Source: Candidatus Latescibacterota bacterium (GTDB taxonomy: Bacteria > Latescibacterota > UBA2968 > GCA-2709665). Taken from it: DNA of 12,813 nucleotides. The notes under the pieces were generated by a model, which saw only the letters and a program-made list of their open reading frames with translations, searched no databases and was not told the origin of the DNA. The stretch is taken from assembly GCA_030746455.1 (NCBI GenBank), contig JASLMQ010000740.1, positions 1 through 12,813 on the forward strand, written 5' to 3'. Below, piece after piece: positions 1-6,172 of the stretch; within the stretch, counting starts at the first letter, position 1; every line of letters starts with the position of its first letter. The translations under genes were made by a program, and so were the position numbers.

Positions 1-1
1 G

Positions 2-139
2 AGGGAGGAGGGTGGATACTACGACGCGTGCCGGAGAGAGATCAACAGAGCGCTGCCCCGCGCGCGCGTGACGCGACCGCTCGAGCCGCCGGTGTGGGGG
101 GCTGTACGATTGATCAGAGAAGAGGGGGATGGACCATGA
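2..139 (+). CDS. C-terminal tail of a probable BadF/BcrA-type ATPase (N-acetylglucosamine-kinase-like), 5' truncated
   Basis: This frame is open from the window edge and ends at TGA 137-139, leaving 45 visible residues. Its stop overlaps the ATG of the next gene (ATGA at 136-139), the usual sign of translational coupling, and this supports it as a real gene end. The tail reads as an amphipathic helix (YYDACRREINRAL), then a strand, then PLEPPVWGAVRLIREEG. That resembles the C-terminal end of BadF/BadG/BcrA/BcrD-family ATPases, which include N-acetylglucosamine kinases, where a P-x-x-P/x-x-GA(V/L) segment closes the second actin-like domain. The family call rests on this short tail alone. A ROK or FGGY sugar kinase is possible, and the fragment could also be an accidental open frame. 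Confidence 0.55.
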   Translation, partial: REEGGYYDACRREINRALPRARVTRPLEPPVWGAVRLIREEGDGP

Positions 140-1416
140 AGGAGCTGCGTCCTGCCGTCGAGGTCGAGGAAGTCGTCTGTAGCTATGAGCCGCCGGACAA
201 CGGCTCCGGTCCGCTGTGGTGCTACGGCTCGCCCCTCCTGGTCCGTACGGATGCGGGGGTGTTCGTGTGCGTGCCGGAGACGGGAAGGGACGCGATGCCG
301 CTGTGCAACACGCGATGGTGTCTCTACAGAAGGGATGCCTCGGGATGGGAGCGGATTCACGCGGGATCCCGATACGACGAGCGCGAGCCTTGTCCGCTGG
401 TCCAGCTGCCGGGGCGCGGACTGTACCTGTCGGTCAACCCCGCACACGACCCAGGGGTCGAGCGCGGCCCGTGCCACCCAAGGCTGCTCGAGTCCCCGGA
501 GTCCGCGCTGGAAGATGATCCGAATCCCATCGAGCCCCGATGGCTCGGGGACCCCGCATTCACAGAGCACTCCTACAGAGGGATCGGCGTCGACGGGGAT
601 CGGGGGGAGATCCTGCTGCTGAACATCGAGGGGAGCACCAGCGTGCAGCACTGGGCCTTTCGCGACGCGGGTGGGGAGTGGTCGCGACAGGGCGGAATCG
701 AGTTCCAGATCAGGGGGTGCTATCCCCAGGTCGCGATGCGGGAGCAGGCCGGACACATCCTGGCGATCGGCGACATCGTGGAGCCCGTCGAGGCCTGGAG
801 GGAGCACAAGTACGAGCAGACCGGCAGGGATTGGGACTACGTGTTCCGTCGGCTGTTCTACACCTGGACGCCCGACATCACAAGGGAGGCGTTCTGCAGC
901 CCGCTCGAGATCGACAACGTGGAAGCGACCGCGGGGCACATCACGAACCTCGACCTCCACGTGGATGCGTCGGGCGCGGCCCATATACTCTACTTGAGGA
1001 GAACCGTTGCGCAGGAGCTGATACGAGAGCGCTTCTTCCCGCACCACACGTGCGTGGTGTCGCTCGAGTACGTGGCGCTTGCATCGGGGAAGATCGTGGA
1101 ACAACGCCAGCTCTTGTGGGCAGACGGAGCGCCGCCCGGGCTGACCCCGAGCTACGGACGGTTCCACACAACGCCCGACGGCGGTCTCCTCGTCGTGTAC
1201 GCCGCAACCGAGGCGGGAGACGGCACGGTCGGGAACTACGTGATGAGGCTTGACGGCGACGCACCGCCAGCACGTCTCGAGCTGGAGTCCCCGTTCCGGA
1301 CGTTCTTCACCGCAACGGAGCGGGGAGGATCGCCACCCTCACACCTGCTGGACCTCTACGGCGTCTGCGGCCCGGGCAACACCGTTCGGTATGCGAGGGT
1401 CAGCCTGGCTGAGTAG
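136..1416 (+). CDS. BNR/sialidase-like beta-propeller protein, function unknown
   Basis: The product is 426 residues. I chose ATG 136 because GAGGGGG (122-128) precedes it at good spacing and because it overlaps the previous stop as ATGA. Farther-upstream starts such as GTG 28 lie inside the preceding gene. The protein shows repeated strand-turn-strand units typical of six-bladed sialidase/BNR propellers: WCYGSPLLVRTDAGVFVCV (about 28-46), HSYRGIGVDGDRGEILLLN (about 144-162), CYPQVAMREQAGHILAIGD, HITNLDLHVDASGAAHILYL (about 267-286) and YGRFHTTPDGGLLVVYA. There is no signal peptide or membrane segment, so it is probably cytoplasmic. Similar genes in sugar-degrading bacteria are annotated as hypothetical BNR proteins. 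I see no sialidase Arg triad with certainty, so no reaction is claimed. Coupling to a probable sugar kinase hints at carbohydrate handling. Oligogalacturonide lyases are also propellers, but I see no direct similarity. Confidence 0.85.
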   Translation: MKELRPAVEVEEVVCSYEPPDNGSGPLWCYGSPLLVRTDAGVFVCVPETGRDAMPLCNTRWCLYRRDASGWERIHAGSRYDEREPCPLVQLPGRGLYLSVNPAHDPGVERGPCHPRLLESPESALEDDPNPIEPRWLGDPAFTEHSYRGIGVDGDRGEILLLNIEGSTSVQHWAFRDAGGEWSRQGGIEFQIRGCYPQVAMREQAGHILAIGDIVEPVEAWREHKYEQTGRDWDYVFRRLFYTWTPDITREAFCSPLEIDNVEATAGHITNLDLHVDASGAAHILYLRRTVAQELIRERFFPHHTCVVSLEYVALASGKIVEQRQLLWADGAPPGLTPSYGRFHTTPDGGLLVVYAATEAGDGTVGNYVMRLDGDAPPARLELESPFRTFFTATERGGSPPSHLLDLYGVCGPGNTVRYARVSLAE

Positions 1417-1470
1417 GCCCACGGTCTCACCGTCGCGCGTGGAGAACTGGGGGAGCATCACCTGAACAAG

Positions 1471-1505
1471 GAGAGCCGGCTGCGGACATATCGCAGCCGG
1501 CTCTC
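1471..1505. terminator. Strong hairpin between convergent genes, probable bidirectional terminator
   Basis: A 14-bp perfect stem (1471-1484 with 1492-1505) encloses a 7-base loop (GACATAT), and a G-T pair extends it at 1470/1506. It lies 54 bases after the stop of the propeller gene and about 200 bases beyond the end of the oppositely oriented mannonate-dehydratase-like gene. The + side is followed by the pyrimidine-rich TCCTCT and the - side by TTGTTC, so neither has a real T-run. Termination is inferred from the stem and its place between converging genes. Confidence 0.6.
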
Positions 1506-1570
1506 TCCTCTGGAATTGAGGCAAGAAGGCTATCAAGTGCAGCGGCTGACCCGGTCGGCTGGTCCTTCTC

Positions 1571-1620
1571 TCTCGATACACCCTCCTTCGCCACTTTGTG
1601 GCTACGGAGGGCACTCGAGA
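1571..1620. repeat. Imperfect fold-back sequence in convergent gap
   Basis: The core stem pairs 1581-1592 with 1600-1611 at 10 of 12 positions around the loop ACTTTGT. The flanks add a second match, TCTCGA against TCGAGA. It resembles dispersed intergenic palindromes of GC-rich bacteria. It could back up the nearby terminator or be a remnant of a mobile repeat. Only one copy is in this window. Confidence 0.4.
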
Positions 1621-1701
1621 CGGACGGGTCATTGGCACGCAGAGGGGGCCGCTGTGATCCGACGATGCGTTGGCTTCGTGATCCTCGTGGTGAGGTTGCC
1701 T

Positions 1702-2745
1702 CTACTGCAGACTCGTCTGCTCAACGGCATTCCGCATCGCGACTATTTGCCCGATCGCGAAGGCCCAGCCCAACCGGGTGTCCGGCGTGTCGCCGATGAT
1801 CCCGGGGGTGTGGTCCGGGTCGAGCAGACCGGAGTACCCGACCTCGTGGAAGGCCTGCATACAGCCGAACATGTCGCAGTCACCCTCGTCGTGGAAGGTC
1901 TCGACGTATTTGTCGCGAGGGACCTCGACGCGGACATTGCGGAAATGGACGATGGCGATCCGGTCGCGGCCGCCGAATCGACGAATGGCCTGAACGGCGT
2001 CTTCGCCGAGCTCGGTGGTCACCCCGGTGTCGAAGAAGAGGGAGTTGGCAGGGCTGTCCACGGTGTCAAGCAGGCGCTCGAGGCCGTCGAGGTCGGACAA
2101 CGGCTGGGCCACGCCGCGGTACTCGGGGATGGGAGGGTCATTCGGGTGCGCGGCCAGGCGGACACCGGCCTCCTCGGCGGCCGGAACGATCTCGCGGAGG
2201 AAGACGGTGAGGCGCTCCCACATGTCGTCGAGGCTGTGACAACCGACCGAATCGAGCGGCGGTAGCTCGCGGATCCGTTCGTGGTCGAAGTCGCGCAGAT
2301 CCGAACCCCCGCGGCCGGCGCCGGGAAGCGCGCCGTAGCCCTCCGATGCGCGCAGCGCGGTGAAGCTGTAGGTCATCACCGAAACGCCCAGGCGACCGGC
2401 CACGGCGATGCAGTCCCTGAGCCTCGCGAAATCCTCATCCCGTCCCGGCTGGCCGTACACGATGTTGCCGGACAGAGGGAGCCGCATCTCGGACGGCGTC
2501 AGCCCGAAGGACTCGATGCGTTCGTGGATCCGAAGGAGCTCGGATTCGTCCCACGGCGCGCTCAGCGGGCCCATCGGGCCCGTCTGGGTTGGCGGCACGA
2601 GAGGGCGCGAGCCGACCCGGGTATTGTAACGCGTCGGCAGGCCCACGTGCTCCACGCCGATCTGGCGGTAGAACCGAAGGACCTCCTCGGCGAGGGTGCC
2701 GAGACCCTTGCCGATCTTGATCTGGTGAGAGGGTGAGGCGGGCAT
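1702..2745 (-). CDS. Mannonate-dehydratase-like TIM-barrel enzyme (UxuA family, variant metal site)
   Basis: The product is 347 residues starting at ATG 2745; S. suis mannonate dehydratase, from memory, is about 360. The family removes water from D-mannonate to give 2-keto-3-deoxygluconate in uronate breakdown, using Mn. Family landmarks are visible in order: GRLGVSVMTYSF (about 118-128, where UxuA has VICYNF), AAHPNDPP (His200), FFDTG (237-241), HFRN (His267), FHDEGD (284-289) and DPDHTP (Asp311, His312). These align almost residue for residue with the S. suis metal ligands His199, Cys237, His266 and Asp310 as I remember them. Here the Cys position is Asp239, an altered ligand that may mean a different sugar-acid substrate. 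It is the last gene of the leftward run, 81 bp after glyA, and a heptad repeat lies just upstream. No strong ribosome site is seen. A generic sugar phosphate isomerase/epimerase is the alternative. Confidence 0.85.
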   Translation of the reverse strand: MPASPSHQIKIGKGLGTLAEEVLRFYRQIGVEHVGLPTRYNTRVGSRPLVPPTQTGPMGPLSAPWDESELLRIHERIESFGLTPSEMRLPLSGNIVYGQPGRDEDFARLRDCIAVAGRLGVSVMTYSFTALRASEGYGALPGAGRGGSDLRDFDHERIRELPPLDSVGCHSLDDMWERLTVFLREIVPAAEEAGVRLAAHPNDPPIPEYRGVAQPLSDLDGLERLLDTVDSPANSLFFDTGVTTELGEDAVQAIRRFGGRDRIAIVHFRNVRVEVPRDKYVETFHDEGDCDMFGCMQAFHEVGYSGLLDPDHTPGIIGDTPDTRLGWAFAIGQIVAMRNAVEQTSLQ

Positions 2746-2762
2746 TCAAGACACCCTAGGGT

Positions 2763-2810
2763 GGAGAATGCAAAATGCAAAATCTCCAATGCAAAGTGCA
2801 AAATGGAGAG
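2763..2810. repeat. Heptad tandem repeat (AATGCAA-type) between glyA and the mannonate-dehydratase-like gene
   Basis: Six consecutive 7-base units fill 2767-2808: AATGCAA, AATGCAA, AATCTCC, AATGCAA, AGTGCAA and AATGGAG. GGAGA (2763-2767) can pair with TCTCC (2783-2787). The AT-rich composition contrasts sharply with the GC-rich neighbours. I recall similar AAAATGC tracts in intergenic regions of many uncultivated bacteria, where their role is unknown. Confidence 0.7.
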
Positions 2811-2826
2811 GCACAAAGGGCGTTCG

Positions 2827-4125
2827 CTAGTCGTCGTCGCTGAGCGAACGCATGTAGCGAGGGGTCCTGTCCCCCGGAATGATGAAGTGGTCGGGCACCG
2901 GGAACTCGGAGTACAGCAGCAGTGCCTTCTTGCTGACCGCCTCGATCTCGGACTCGCTGTCGATGTTCTCTACAACCCGGTTGATGAATCCGGCGACGGC
3001 GGCCATCTCTTCCTCCTGCATCCCTCGCGTGGTCACCGCCGGAGTGCCGATCCGAAGCCCGCTCGGATCCATAGGTGGAGCCGGATCTCCAGGTATGGTG
3101 TTGTAGTTGGTGACGATTCCCGCGCGATCGAGCGCCTTGGCCAGCTTCTTCCCCGGAACGCCCTTGTTGCGCAGGTCGATCAGGATGAGGTGGTTGTCGG
3201 TTCCTCCGGAAACGAGATCGAATCCGTACTCCAGAAGCTTTTCGGCAAGCGCCCTGGCATTCTTCACGATCTGCTTCGCATAGGCCAGGAACTCCGCCGT
3301 GTCCGCCTCGGCCAGGGCCACCGCGATCCCCGTGATGGTGTGCATGTGCGGCCCTCCCTGGAGCCCCGGGAACACGGCGCGGTCAACCTGGTTTGCCAGA
3401 TCGCCTCTGCACAGCAGGAGCCCGCCCCTGGGGCCGCGGAGCGTCTTGTGGGTCGTGGTAGAGACGACGTCCGCGTAGGGCACGGGGCTTTTGTGACAGC
3501 CGGCGACCACGAGCCCGGAGACGTGAGCGATGTCGCTGACATGGTAGGCCCCCACGCCCTTCGCGATCCCTTCGAATACCTCGAAGTCGATCTCCCGAGG
3601 ATAGGCCGTTGCACCCGACACGATCACCTTCGGTTTGTGCTTCCGTGCAAGCGACTCGATACGGTCGTAGTCGAAGCGTCCCGTCGCAGGATCCACCGTG
3701 TATCGGATGCTCCGGAAGTACTTGCTGCTGGCGCTCACCTTCCACCCGTGTGTGAGGTGGCCCCCATCGGTGAGCGACAGGCCCATGATGGTGTCGCCGG
3801 GCTCGATCAGCGCGTTGTAGGCCGCCAGGTTGGCGACAGAACCCGAATACGGCTGCACGTTGGCGTGATCCGCGCCGAAGATCCGCTTTGCCCTATCGAT
3901 CGCCAGTTCCTCAATAAGGTCGGTAACCTGCTGGCCTTCGTAGTAGCGCCTGTTGGCGTATCCCTCGGAGTATTTGTTCGTCAGGCAACTCCCCGTTGCC
4001 AGCATCACCGCCATAGACACGTAGTTCTCGGACGGGATCAGGCGGATCTTGCCGCTCTGCCGGGTCTCTTCCTGTCGAACAAGCTCGTGGACGAGTGGGT
4101 CATACTGCTCGAGTGCCGTAACCAC
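2827..4125 (-). CDS. glyA: Serine hydroxymethyltransferase
   Basis: The product is 432 residues, a normal length. This PLP enzyme interconverts serine plus tetrahydrofolate with glycine plus 5,10-methylene-tetrahydrofolate in the cytoplasm. Visible family motifs are LIPSEN (29-34), NKYSEGYANRRYYEG (50-64), NVQPYSGSVAN (89-99), SDIAHVSGL (197-205, with the PLP-contacting Asp198 and His201), the Schiff-base lysine Lys227 in STTTHKTLRGPRGG, VFPGLQGGPH and a C-terminal GLRIGTPAVTTRGM. The start is GTG 4125, set by AGGAGA at 4135-4140, nine bases away. It begins 62 bp after the metallo-beta-lactamase gene and ends 81 bp before the mannonate-dehydratase-like gene, on the same strand. LIPSEN instead of the commoner LIASEN is seen in archaeal-type SHMTs and suggests a divergent subgroup, possibly a second paralogue of the genome. 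Confidence 0.97.
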   Translation of the reverse strand: MVTALEQYDPLVHELVRQEETRQSGKIRLIPSENYVSMAVMLATGSCLTNKYSEGYANRRYYEGQQVTDLIEELAIDRAKRIFGADHANVQPYSGSVANLAAYNALIEPGDTIMGLSLTDGGHLTHGWKVSASSKYFRSIRYTVDPATGRFDYDRIESLARKHKPKVIVSGATAYPREIDFEVFEGIAKGVGAYHVSDIAHVSGLVVAGCHKSPVPYADVVSTTTHKTLRGPRGGLLLCRGDLANQVDRAVFPGLQGGPHMHTITGIAVALAEADTAEFLAYAKQIVKNARALAEKLLEYGFDLVSGGTDNHLILIDLRNKGVPGKKLAKALDRAGIVTNYNTIPGDPAPPMDPSGLRIGTPAVTTRGMQEEEMAAVAGFINRVVENIDSESEIEAVSKKALLLYSEFPVPDHFIIPGDRTPRYMRSLSDDD

Positions 4126-4187
4126 AGTCGGTTCTCTCCTTGTTGAGTGCGATGGCGCGTTCGGCCAAGGTCTAGTTGACCCACGAA

Positions 4188-5987
4188 CTACACCACGTCC
4201 ACCAGCGCGACGGCGGGCTCGCCGATCAGTTGGCCGTCGATGTGGACTTCGGCGGCCAGCACGTAGCGGCCCTTGCGGGCTTTCCTCGGGATAGAGACCT
4301 CAAAGCTCGTGCGTCGGCTTCGACCGGCCGGCACCCGTGCCCTTCTCGTCTCGGGCTTGCCGCGCCAGCCCTCGGGCACAACGGCCCGGACCAGAGCCGA
4401 TGCCACCTGCTTGCCCAGATTCCGGAACTGGAACCGCAGAGATATGCGTGAGCCGGGCCTGGTGCTGCTGCGGAACGGGCACCAGGCCGTGGCACGATGG
4501 TCATAGTCCGCCGTCCACGGATCGGACGCGCAGAGGTCCTGGACCGACCTTTCCGCCTGCGAGGACCAGCGCAGGATCCGGCGGTAGTGGCCCGGGTGAT
4601 AGCGATAGATGCAGCTGTGCCCGTTGCAGATAAGCTCGGGCCCGAGATCCAGAACGTCCTGGACCGTGGGCGCGAAGCCCTCGGAGAACCGGCTTCCGTT
4701 GTAGGCGCAGAACCCTCCCGTGCCGTTCCAGCGCGAGGGCGGCTGGAAGCAGTCGCCCGAGAACAGGACATGCACGCCCGAGACCTCGGTGTCGATCGCG
4801 CAGTGCCACCAGGTCTGACCGGGGAACGGCCGGCTCCGCATGCGATATCGATTCCAGCGAAACGTCCCTTCGGCGGGGAGTAGCCGATCGGGCTCGACCG
4901 ACGTGGCAGGCAGGAAGGGCACGTCCAACCTGTCGCGATCGTGGATGGGCTCCGCAACCCGCGGATGCAGCCACACCATCGTGCCGTACCGATCCCGGAG
5001 CCAGTTCAGCCCGTCGCTGTGGTCGCAATGGTAGTGCGAGGCGGTGGCCGCCGTGATCGACTCGACGCCGACCTCCGCCATCAGATGCGGGATCTCCTTC
5101 ACGCTGGGTAGCGTGGGGTCGATCACGAAGCCCTGGCGCCGATCACCGACGAGCAGATAGGTGTTGTTCGCGAAGTGGTAGAGGTCGGGCAGAACGCGCG
5201 ATGCGCCGCACTCGAGTAGCTCGGTGGTCAACCAGCGGTCGCGCTCGCCGGCGCAGACCGACCCCTTGGACCGGATGAAGGCCATCAGGCGCTTGCGGGC
5301 CTCCCGCACGCAGGCGCCCGGGCGCTCGGAGACCATCGGCCCGTGCGACGGACACAGGAGATCGATCCGGCAATAGCTCAGGCGCTCCAGGCCGTACCAG
5401 GCCTCACGCGCGCCTCCCGGCGTCCAGTGGTCCCACTCCAGATGATAGGGCTGGTGGACCGTGCCTCCCGCGTGAACGGCATCGCCGCAGAAGGCGATTG
5501 CACGTCTCTCCCAGTTCACCACGTAGGTGAGCGCCCCGGGGGTGTGTCCGGGCGTGGGCACCGGGCAGATCCGCGTCCCCCCCCACTGGACCTCGTTGGA
5601 GTCGCCTACATCGCTCTGCACGAACGGTAGCGGCTCCCGCGGAGCGGCGTAGTTCGCCGGGCATCCGGAGTTCTGGTAGGTCAGCCAGAACCGCTTGAGG
5701 GCGTTGGGCCGGTAGAAGCGCGCGTCTTCGGCCGATGCGTGGACCTCGAAGGGCCAGTCGGATCGACGCGCCAGCCCGTAGCTCTGGTCGCGATGTGCGT
5801 GGGTGAGGAACACGTGGCGCAGCGATTTCACGCCAATATCCGGCAGGTGGGCCATCCAGCCGCCCGAGCCGAAGTCGAATGCGATTGCCTCGTCGCCTGA
5901 CTTGAGGAGGTAGACGTTGCAGGAGTCGTGGAAGCAGAAGAGGTCGGGCAATGGTGAATGCCAGGGAATCGCGAGACCACGAGACAT
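4188..5987 (-). CDS. Tandem metallo-beta-lactamase-fold hydrolase with C-terminal beta-sandwich
   Basis: The product is 599 residues. ATG 5987 is chosen because GGGAGG precedes it closely; the farther ATG at 6029 lies in a repeat element. Two MBL-fold domains are fused. Domain 1 (about 5-240) has HAHRDQ (His63, His65, Asp67, Gln68), PGHTPG (His148), FCGD (Asp169) and PSHG (His215). Domain 2 (about 265-475) has HYHCDH (His318, His320, Asp322, His323), PGQT (Gln391), FSGD (Asp412) and CNGH (His457). Each domain therefore lacks one canonical metal ligand, a different one in each. Residues about 510-599 look like a beta-sandwich similar to NEW3-type domains. No signal peptide is seen. The family hydrolyses esters, thioesters, lactones or phosphoesters; the substrate here is unknown, and a sugar lactone would fit the setting. 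It is the first gene of the run leading to glyA. Confidence 0.9.
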   Translation of the reverse strand: MSRGLAIPWHSPLPDLFCFHDSCNVYLLKSGDEAIAFDFGSGGWMAHLPDIGVKSLRHVFLTHAHRDQSYGLARRSDWPFEVHASAEDARFYRPNALKRFWLTYQNSGCPANYAAPREPLPFVQSDVGDSNEVQWGGTRICPVPTPGHTPGALTYVVNWERRAIAFCGDAVHAGGTVHQPYHLEWDHWTPGGAREAWYGLERLSYCRIDLLCPSHGPMVSERPGACVREARKRLMAFIRSKGSVCAGERDRWLTTELLECGASRVLPDLYHFANNTYLLVGDRRQGFVIDPTLPSVKEIPHLMAEVGVESITAATASHYHCDHSDGLNWLRDRYGTMVWLHPRVAEPIHDRDRLDVPFLPATSVEPDRLLPAEGTFRWNRYRMRSRPFPGQTWWHCAIDTEVSGVHVLFSGDCFQPPSRWNGTGGFCAYNGSRFSEGFAPTVQDVLDLGPELICNGHSCIYRYHPGHYRRILRWSSQAERSVQDLCASDPWTADYDHRATAWCPFRSSTRPGSRISLRFQFRNLGKQVASALVRAVVPEGWRGKPETRRARVPAGRSRRTSFEVSIPRKARKGRYVLAAEVHIDGQLIGEPAVALVDVV

Positions 5988-5990
5988 AGT

Positions 5991-5997
5991 GCCTCCC
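5991..5997 (-). promoter_or_regulatory. Ribosome binding site deciding the start of the tandem metallo-beta-lactamase gene
   Basis: On the minus strand GGGAGGC ends three bases before ATG 5987, giving GGGAGG a short spacing. The upstream in-frame ATG at 6029 has no such site and lies in the GTCAGCT repeat, so 5987 is preferred. Confidence 0.65.
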
Positions 5998-6017
5998 AAG
6001 GTCAGACGGGCTGAGTA

Positions 6018-6138
6018 GCCTTCAGCCATCAGCTGTCAGCTGAACCTGTTCATTGGATCTGCAGAAAGCAGTGGCCATAGAGACGGCAGATTCTGGTTCT
6101 GTTTTTAGCTGAAGGCTGACTGCTGATAGCTGAACGCC
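6018..6138. repeat. Heptad fold-back element, copy 1
   Basis: The left arm has 7-base units TCAGCCA, TCAGCTG and TCAGCTG (6022-6042). The right arm has AGCTGAA, GGCTGAC, TGCTGAT and AGCTGAA (6107-6134). The arms are complementary, so the whole element folds back. It matches the second copy at 11263-11391, in the same orientation. GAACC (6042) to GCTGAAGGCTGA (6108) spans 66 bases in both copies. Confidence 0.75.
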
Positions 6139-6151
6139 CACGTCCGGGCAC

Positions 6152-6166
6152 CGGATGTTGCATCCG
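6152..6166 (-). terminator. Short hairpin just after the glycosidase-like gene, possible weak terminator
   Basis: CGGATG (6152-6157) and CATCCG (6161-6166) form a 6-bp perfect stem with a 3-base loop. It lies 7 bases past the stop codon of the minus-strand gene ending at 6173. No T-run follows, so termination is only a suggestion. Confidence 0.3.
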
Positions 6167-6172
6167 TATGTG

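Noticed and set aside
19..1167. 382-codon open frame on the minus strand
   Set aside because: It is antisense to the propeller gene, which has a ribosome site, ATGA coupling and blade motifs. The antisense product is rich in Arg, Pro and Val with no recognisable domain, as expected in GC-rich DNA.
1516..2265. 249-codon plus-strand frame over the convergent gap and the dehydratase-like gene
   Set aside because: Most of it is antisense to the dehydratase-like gene; no ribosome site or domain is seen, and the part in the gap runs through the hairpin sequences.
2763..2810. Short regular repeats considered as a CRISPR array
   Set aside because: The units are 7 bases and contiguous, with no spacers, and there are no cas genes.
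2761..4146. 461-codon open frame on the plus strand
   Set aside because: It is the shadow of glyA, whose translation shows unmistakable SHMT motifs.
5988..6029. Longer start (ATG 6029) for the tandem metallo-beta-lactamase gene
   Set aside because: It lies in the heptad repeat, has no ribosome site, and the added residues show no signal peptide, whereas ATG 5987 has GGGAGG.
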